DNA from: Anaerolineae bacterium
GTDB lineage: Bacteria > Chloroflexota > Anaerolineae > UBA4142
Length of the DNA stretch: 8,096 nucleotides
Assembly (NCBI GenBank): GCA_027457205.1
Contig: DAIDTM010000132.1
Location: forward strand, 1-8,096
Direction: 5' to 3'
The stretch's first letter is position 1. Each line of letters opens with the position of its first letter. This document shows, piece by piece, positions 5,389-8,096 of this stretch. The notes under the pieces are model-generated. The model ran no database searches. It was not told the origin of the DNA and saw only the letters and a list, made by a program, of their open reading frames with translations. A program made the translations under genes and the position numbers.

Positions 5389-6393
5389 ATGAAAACGCTT
5401 CTCCTGAACCTTCTCAAACTCGGCGTGACCATCGCGATCATCGCCTTTCTGCTCTCGCGCGTCGATCTCGCCGTGATGGCACAGCACCTCGCGCACGCGA
5501 ATGCCGCCTTGCTCTTCGCCGCGCTCGCGCTCTATTTCTTCGCGATCTTTCTCGGCGCGCTCAAATGGGGGTTCCTTGTCGCCGCACAGAATCTAGGCGG
5601 CTCGCTCGGCGATCTGCTGACGTACTCGCTAGTCGGCTTGTTCTTCGGCAACCTGCTGCCCAGCAACGTCGGCGGCGACGTGGTACGGGCGTATGGCATG
5701 GCGCGCGCGAGCGCACGCGCCGAAGCCGCCGCGGTGTCGGTCCTCGTCGATCGGCTGATGGGGCTGGTTGCGTTTCTGGGCGCGGCGGTAGTGATGGCGG
5801 CGTTGGCGGCGGCGACGCTCACGCGCGGCGCGGAACTGGAGCAAATCGAGATCGCGACGGTGGTCGCGGAGGCGCTGTTTCTCTGCGCGACCGCGCTGCT
5901 GTTCAGCCGCCGCGTCTCCCGGCGCGTCAAGTGGATTTTCGAGGTGCCGCCGTTCCGGCGCGCCCAGCCGATCGCCGAGCGGGTGTACCACGCGCTCCAG
6001 GTGTATCGGCATAGTTACCGCGCGCTCGCGCTCAACCTCGCCTTGTCCGGGTTTATCGTCGTCGTGACCACGTTCGTGTGGTACACCGTCGCGCTGGCGC
6101 TGGGAATTCGCGTGTCGATCTTTAATTTCTTTCTGTTCAACCCGCTCATCGCGTTCGTCCTCCTGATCCCGATTTCGTTTAACGGTTTGGGACCGAAAGA
6201 AGCCGCCGCCGTTTTCTTTTTCGGCTTGATCGGCGTGCCGAGCGAATTGGCGTTATCGATGTCGCTGATTTTTCATCTGATCGTCGTCTTGACGAGTCTG
6301 CCCGGCGGCGTGTTGTGGTGGCGTGAACGCGCGCTCGCGCCGTCCGCCGCGCGCGTGCCTCAAATCGACGAAGAAAGCGCGCCGGCGCGATAG
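5389..6393 (+). CDS. Lysylphosphatidylglycerol synthase transmembrane / UPF0104 (AglD-like) family protein
   Basis: A 334-residue polytopic protein of family length (PF03706-type), with about seven or eight hydrophobic helices. It opens with a short basic/hydrophobic helix ending SRVD (MKTLLLNLLKLG... to Asp26), as family members do. Diagnostic motifs are LLPSNVGGDVVRAY (89-102), DRLMGL (121-126) and SFNGLGPKEAA (263-273), the counterparts of the conserved 'lPgg.GGD..R', 'DR..GL' and 'G.G..E' sites. Proteins of this family without the soluble LPG-synthase domain occur widely beside glycosyltransferases and are thought to act on lipid-linked substrates, some perhaps as flippases or integral glycosyltransferases; the exact role is unproven. 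The ATG at 5389 is preferred to an in-frame GTG at 5365 because the conserved start matches there. Neither has a clear Shine-Dalgarno. The C-terminal ~20 residues are a charged tail. Confidence 0.87.
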   Translation: MKTLLLNLLKLGVTIAIIAFLLSRVDLAVMAQHLAHANAALLFAALALYFFAIFLGALKWGFLVAAQNLGGSLGDLLTYSLVGLFFGNLLPSNVGGDVVRAYGMARASARAEAAAVSVLVDRLMGLVAFLGAAVVMAALAAATLTRGAELEQIEIATVVAEALFLCATALLFSRRVSRRVKWIFEVPPFRRAQPIAERVYHALQVYRHSYRALALNLALSGFIVVVTTFVWYTVALALGIRVSIFNFFLFNPLIAFVLLIPISFNGLGPKEAAAVFFFGLIGVPSELALSMSLIFHLIVVLTSLPGGVLWWRERALAPSAARVPQIDEESAPAR

Positions 6394-6406
6394 GACAAAA
6401 GGTTTG

Positions 6407-6435
6407 TTGACTTACGCTTGGAGTCAGGGTATAAT
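6407..6435 (+). promoter_or_regulatory. Strong sigma-70-type promoter of the signalling operon
   Basis: TTGACT (6407-6412) and a perfect TATAAT (6430-6435) are separated by 17 bases. The predicted transcript start is near 6442, giving a leader of about 20 bases before the ATG at 6463. It lies in the 69-base gap after the UPF0104-family gene, so the downstream genes are probably transcribed separately from the glycan genes. Confidence 0.8.
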
Positions 6436-6462
6436 GCCTTCAGTTTCATCCAGGTTGGCGAC

Positions 6463-7281
6463 ATGGCGCTAAAAGGCAATCTACGCGACGTTGGATTAAA
6501 TCAACTCCTCAACCTCATCTACCTGGCGCATAAAACCGGCGCGTTGACGGTTCAGAACGATTCCGGGAGCGCCGGCAAAGCCCGGCTCTACTTCAAAGAG
6601 GGCCGCTTGATTCACGCCGCGCTCGACGGGCAGGAAGCGCGCTTGACCGATGTGCTGGTCAAAGTTGGCAAGCTGACGCCGGATCAAGCCCGCGCGGTCC
6701 GCTCGCGCGCCAAAGTCGATACCGACAAAGAACTGGGTTTGTTGATGATTCAGAGCGGTATGCTGAATCAGAACGACATCATCCAGGGCGTCAAGAATTA
6801 TCTCCTCGAAACCGTGTACCAGCTGTTCACCTGGCGCGGCGGTCAATTCCGCTTTGAAGCGAACGAGCTGCCGCCAGAGGAACGCATCACGGTCGCGGTC
6901 AGTCTCGATCATCTCATCATCGAAGGCAGCCGGCGCGTGCAAGAGTGGGAACACCTGCGCGACGAACTGCCTGACCTCGACGTGCCGTTGCGATTTTCCG
7001 ATCGACCCGATACGAACCTTCGCAATATCAACCTCAGCGTCGAGCAGTGGAAGGTTGTTTCCTTCATCAACGCGCGTAACACTATCCGCCAGATCGCCAA
7101 TTTTCTCAAGGTCGATGAATTTCAGATTCGCCGAATCGTCTATGGTCTGCAAACCGCCGGTCTGGTCGACGTGATGCCGACGGCTGCGCCAGCGGCGCGC
7201 CCGGTTGCGCCGGTGGTACCTGCCGAGCCAGTGGGGCGCGGCGTGTTGCTGCGCGTCATCGATCGGCTGCGGCGAATCTAG
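6463..7281 (+). CDS. DUF4388 (PATAN-like) domain protein with C-terminal winged helix
   Basis: A 272-residue soluble protein. Residues 3-160 are a DUF4388 region: LKGNLRDVGLNQLLNLI (3-19), KTGALTV (24-30), ARLYFKEGRLIHA (40-52), LGLLMIQSGMLNQNDI (91-106), then VYQLFTWRGGQFRFE (118-132). This family is found in bacterial two-component and GTPase signalling proteins and is thought to mediate protein contacts. Residues about 192-238 (LSVEQWKVVSFINARNTIRQIANFL, key parts EQWKVVSFI and TIRQIANFLK) look like a winged-helix or TPR-free helical module. An Ala/Pro-rich linker (239-256) leads to a short basic amphipathic tail, GVLLRVIDRLRRI. The ATG at 6463 is chosen because an upstream in-frame TTG (6418) lies inside the promoter. 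The GTPase gene follows 38 bases later, so the pair is probably co-transcribed. Function is inferred from the neighbours; no enzymatic motif is visible. Confidence 0.88.
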   Translation: MALKGNLRDVGLNQLLNLIYLAHKTGALTVQNDSGSAGKARLYFKEGRLIHAALDGQEARLTDVLVKVGKLTPDQARAVRSRAKVDTDKELGLLMIQSGMLNQNDIIQGVKNYLLETVYQLFTWRGGQFRFEANELPPEERITVAVSLDHLIIEGSRRVQEWEHLRDELPDLDVPLRFSDRPDTNLRNINLSVEQWKVVSFINARNTIRQIANFLKVDEFQIRRIVYGLQTAGLVDVMPTAAPAARPVAPVVPAEPVGRGVLLRVIDRLRRI

Positions 7282-7319
7282 CGCGGATACCAGCCGACTC
7301 CCGAAATTCTGGATAAAGC

Positions 7320-7874
7320 ATGCAAACTGTCAAGATGGTAGTGACCGGACCGTTCAACTCCGGCAAGACATCCTTCATCGGCAGCGTCAGCGAGATCCCG
7401 GTAGTGCGCACTGAGCGCAAGATCACCGATAACACGCGGTCGGTGAAGGAGCAGACGACCGTCGCGATGGATTTCGGACGGATTACCATCGACAACGACT
7501 TGGCGTTGTACCTGTTCGGAACGCCGGGGCAAAAGCGTTTCGACTTTATGTGGGAAATCCTGTCGGAAGGGATGCTGGGCTTTGTCGTGTTAGTGGACAG
7601 CGCGCGGCCCGAGACGTTCCGCGAAGCGCGGCGCATTCTGGATACGTTCCGCGGCTACAGCCCGACGCCCTTCGTCATCGCGGCAAACAAGCAGGACGAC
7701 GAAGACGCGTGGCCTGCGGAAGACCTGAAGATTGCGCTGGGGTTGGATGCGGAGGTGAAGGTGCTGCCGTGCATCGCGACCAAGAAGGAGAGCGTCAAGG
7801 AAATCCTGCTTGAGTTGCTCTACGTTATTTTGGAGAGCGCGCCGGAAGACAAAGCGCCCGCTCGAAAAAAATAG
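7320..7874 (+). CDS. Small Arf/MglA-like GTPase (COG2229-type)
   Basis: A 184-residue, single-domain GTPase. G1 P-loop is GPFNSGKTS (10-18), switch I has QTTVAMDFG (45-53), and the G3 site reads LFGTPGQKRF (65-74), where Gly stands in place of the usual Asp of DxxG but the Gln is kept. G4 is ANKQDD (122-127) and G5 is CIATKKE (151-157). This G3 form is usual in the bacterial 'ATP/GTP-binding protein' group that includes conservon CvnD proteins, which are relatives of MglA. Such GTPases act as cytoplasmic switches with partner regulators. The neighbours here are a DUF4388 protein and a V4R-like protein, so a roadblock-type GAP is not visible in the window. No strong Shine-Dalgarno precedes the ATG; GGATAAAG is the nearest purine run. 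The next gene follows after 15 bases, indicating one operon. Confidence 0.92.
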   Translation: MQTVKMVVTGPFNSGKTSFIGSVSEIPVVRTERKITDNTRSVKEQTTVAMDFGRITIDNDLALYLFGTPGQKRFDFMWEILSEGMLGFVVLVDSARPETFREARRILDTFRGYSPTPFVIAANKQDDEDAWPAEDLKIALGLDAEVKVLPCIATKKESVKEILLELLYVILESAPEDKAPARKK

Positions 7875-7875
7875 C

Positions 7876-7882
7876 AAGGGAG
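7876..7882 (+). promoter_or_regulatory. Shine-Dalgarno of the downstream V4R-like gene
   Basis: AAGGGAG starts two bases after the GTPase stop and ends seven bases before the ATG at 7890. It fixes the start of the last gene and supports co-transcription with the GTPase. Confidence 0.75.
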
Positions 7883-7889
7883 AATTGGA

Positions 7890-8096
7890 ATGCCGGACGA
7901 CCGCATGATGCCGAACGACGCGCTGCGCATTCTCTTCCTGGCGATTGAAGAAGTGATGGGCCCGGATGGAATGAAAGCCGCGCTGCGCGGCGGAAAGCTC
8001 GATCGCTACATTGACAACTACCCGCCGAAGAACCTGAACCTGGAAGTCAAGTTCAGCGAATACGGCGCCGTCGAGCAAGCCGTCGAAGATTTCTAC
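7890..8096 (+). CDS. Probable V4R / 4-vinyl-reductase-like sensor protein (3' truncated)
   Basis: Only the first 69 residues lie in the window. After a short leader the sequence reads ALRILFLAIEEVMGPDGMKAAL, then YIDNYPPKNLNLEVKFSEYGAVEQAVEDFY (key points NYPP and F-S-E-Y/F). This resembles the N-terminal helix and 'YI.NYPP' region that precede the V4R domain in Chloroflexota and other 4-vinyl-reductase-like or hydrocarbon-binding proteins, which are related to heme-NO-binding folds and bind small molecules. The ligand-binding core is beyond the window, so the assignment is tentative. Position and spacing suggest it works with the GTPase, perhaps as the input sensor of the module. Confidence 0.6.
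   Translation, partial: MPDDRMMPNDALRILFLAIEEVMGPDGMKAALRGGKLDRYIDNYPPKNLNLEVKFSEYGAVEQAVEDFY

Noticed and set aside
5361..6014. Overlapping + strand open frame of 217 codons
   Set aside because: It shadows the UPF0104-family gene in another frame and is Arg-rich with no motifs.
6418..6462. TTG start giving a longer DUF4388 protein
   Set aside because: This stretch contains the spacer and -10 box of the promoter, and the predicted transcript starts downstream of it.

Overview
The window is high-GC DNA whose gene content suggests a Chloroflexota (Anaerolineae-like) bacterium, probably from a metagenome. This is an inference from three traits: multi-membrane GT-C-like enzymes, one of them with an extracytoplasmic beta-sandwich tail; short heptamer repeats and palindromes inside coding regions; and a DUF4388 / small GTPase / V4R-like gene set. 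No rRNA, tRNA or CRISPR array is present to confirm it.

Region 1 (1-3094, + strand) holds the C-terminal part of a large membrane protein, cut by the window edge, then a complete GT-C-like membrane glycosyltransferase. Three in-frame, low-complexity repeat inserts lie in these two genes, at 182-216, 2095-2151 and 2713-2769.

Region 2 (3095-4406) is an IS200/IS605-family element of the tnpB-only (IS1341-type) kind. It carries a full-length tnpB on the minus strand and IS608-like subterminal hairpins at both ends, and its base composition is visibly less GC-rich than its neighbours. No tnpA is present. The ends can be read almost to the base. Removing 3095-4406 joins the stop codon of the upstream gene directly to the start codon of the downstream gene, and restores an AGGAG Shine-Dalgarno five bases before that ATG. 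The element therefore appears to have inserted exactly between a ribosome binding site and its start codon, splitting a translationally coupled pair.

Region 3 (4407-6393, + strand) holds a family 2 glycosyltransferase and a lysylphosphatidylglycerol-synthase-type (UPF0104/AglD-like) membrane protein. With region 1 they look like a cell-envelope glycan or glycolipid assembly cluster: a cytoplasmic GT2 that may charge a lipid carrier, GT-C enzymes that use lipid-linked sugars on the outer face, and a polytopic protein of a family linked to lipid-linked substrates.

Region 4 (6407-8096, + strand) begins with the clearest promoter in the window (TTGACT, 17 bases, TATAAT). It drives a DUF4388 protein, an Arf/MglA-like small GTPase and the start of a probable V4R-type sensor protein. 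This set looks like a GTPase signalling module, comparable in logic to MglA/MglB and to actinobacterial conservons but with different partners. It is the best candidate here for an under-described system.
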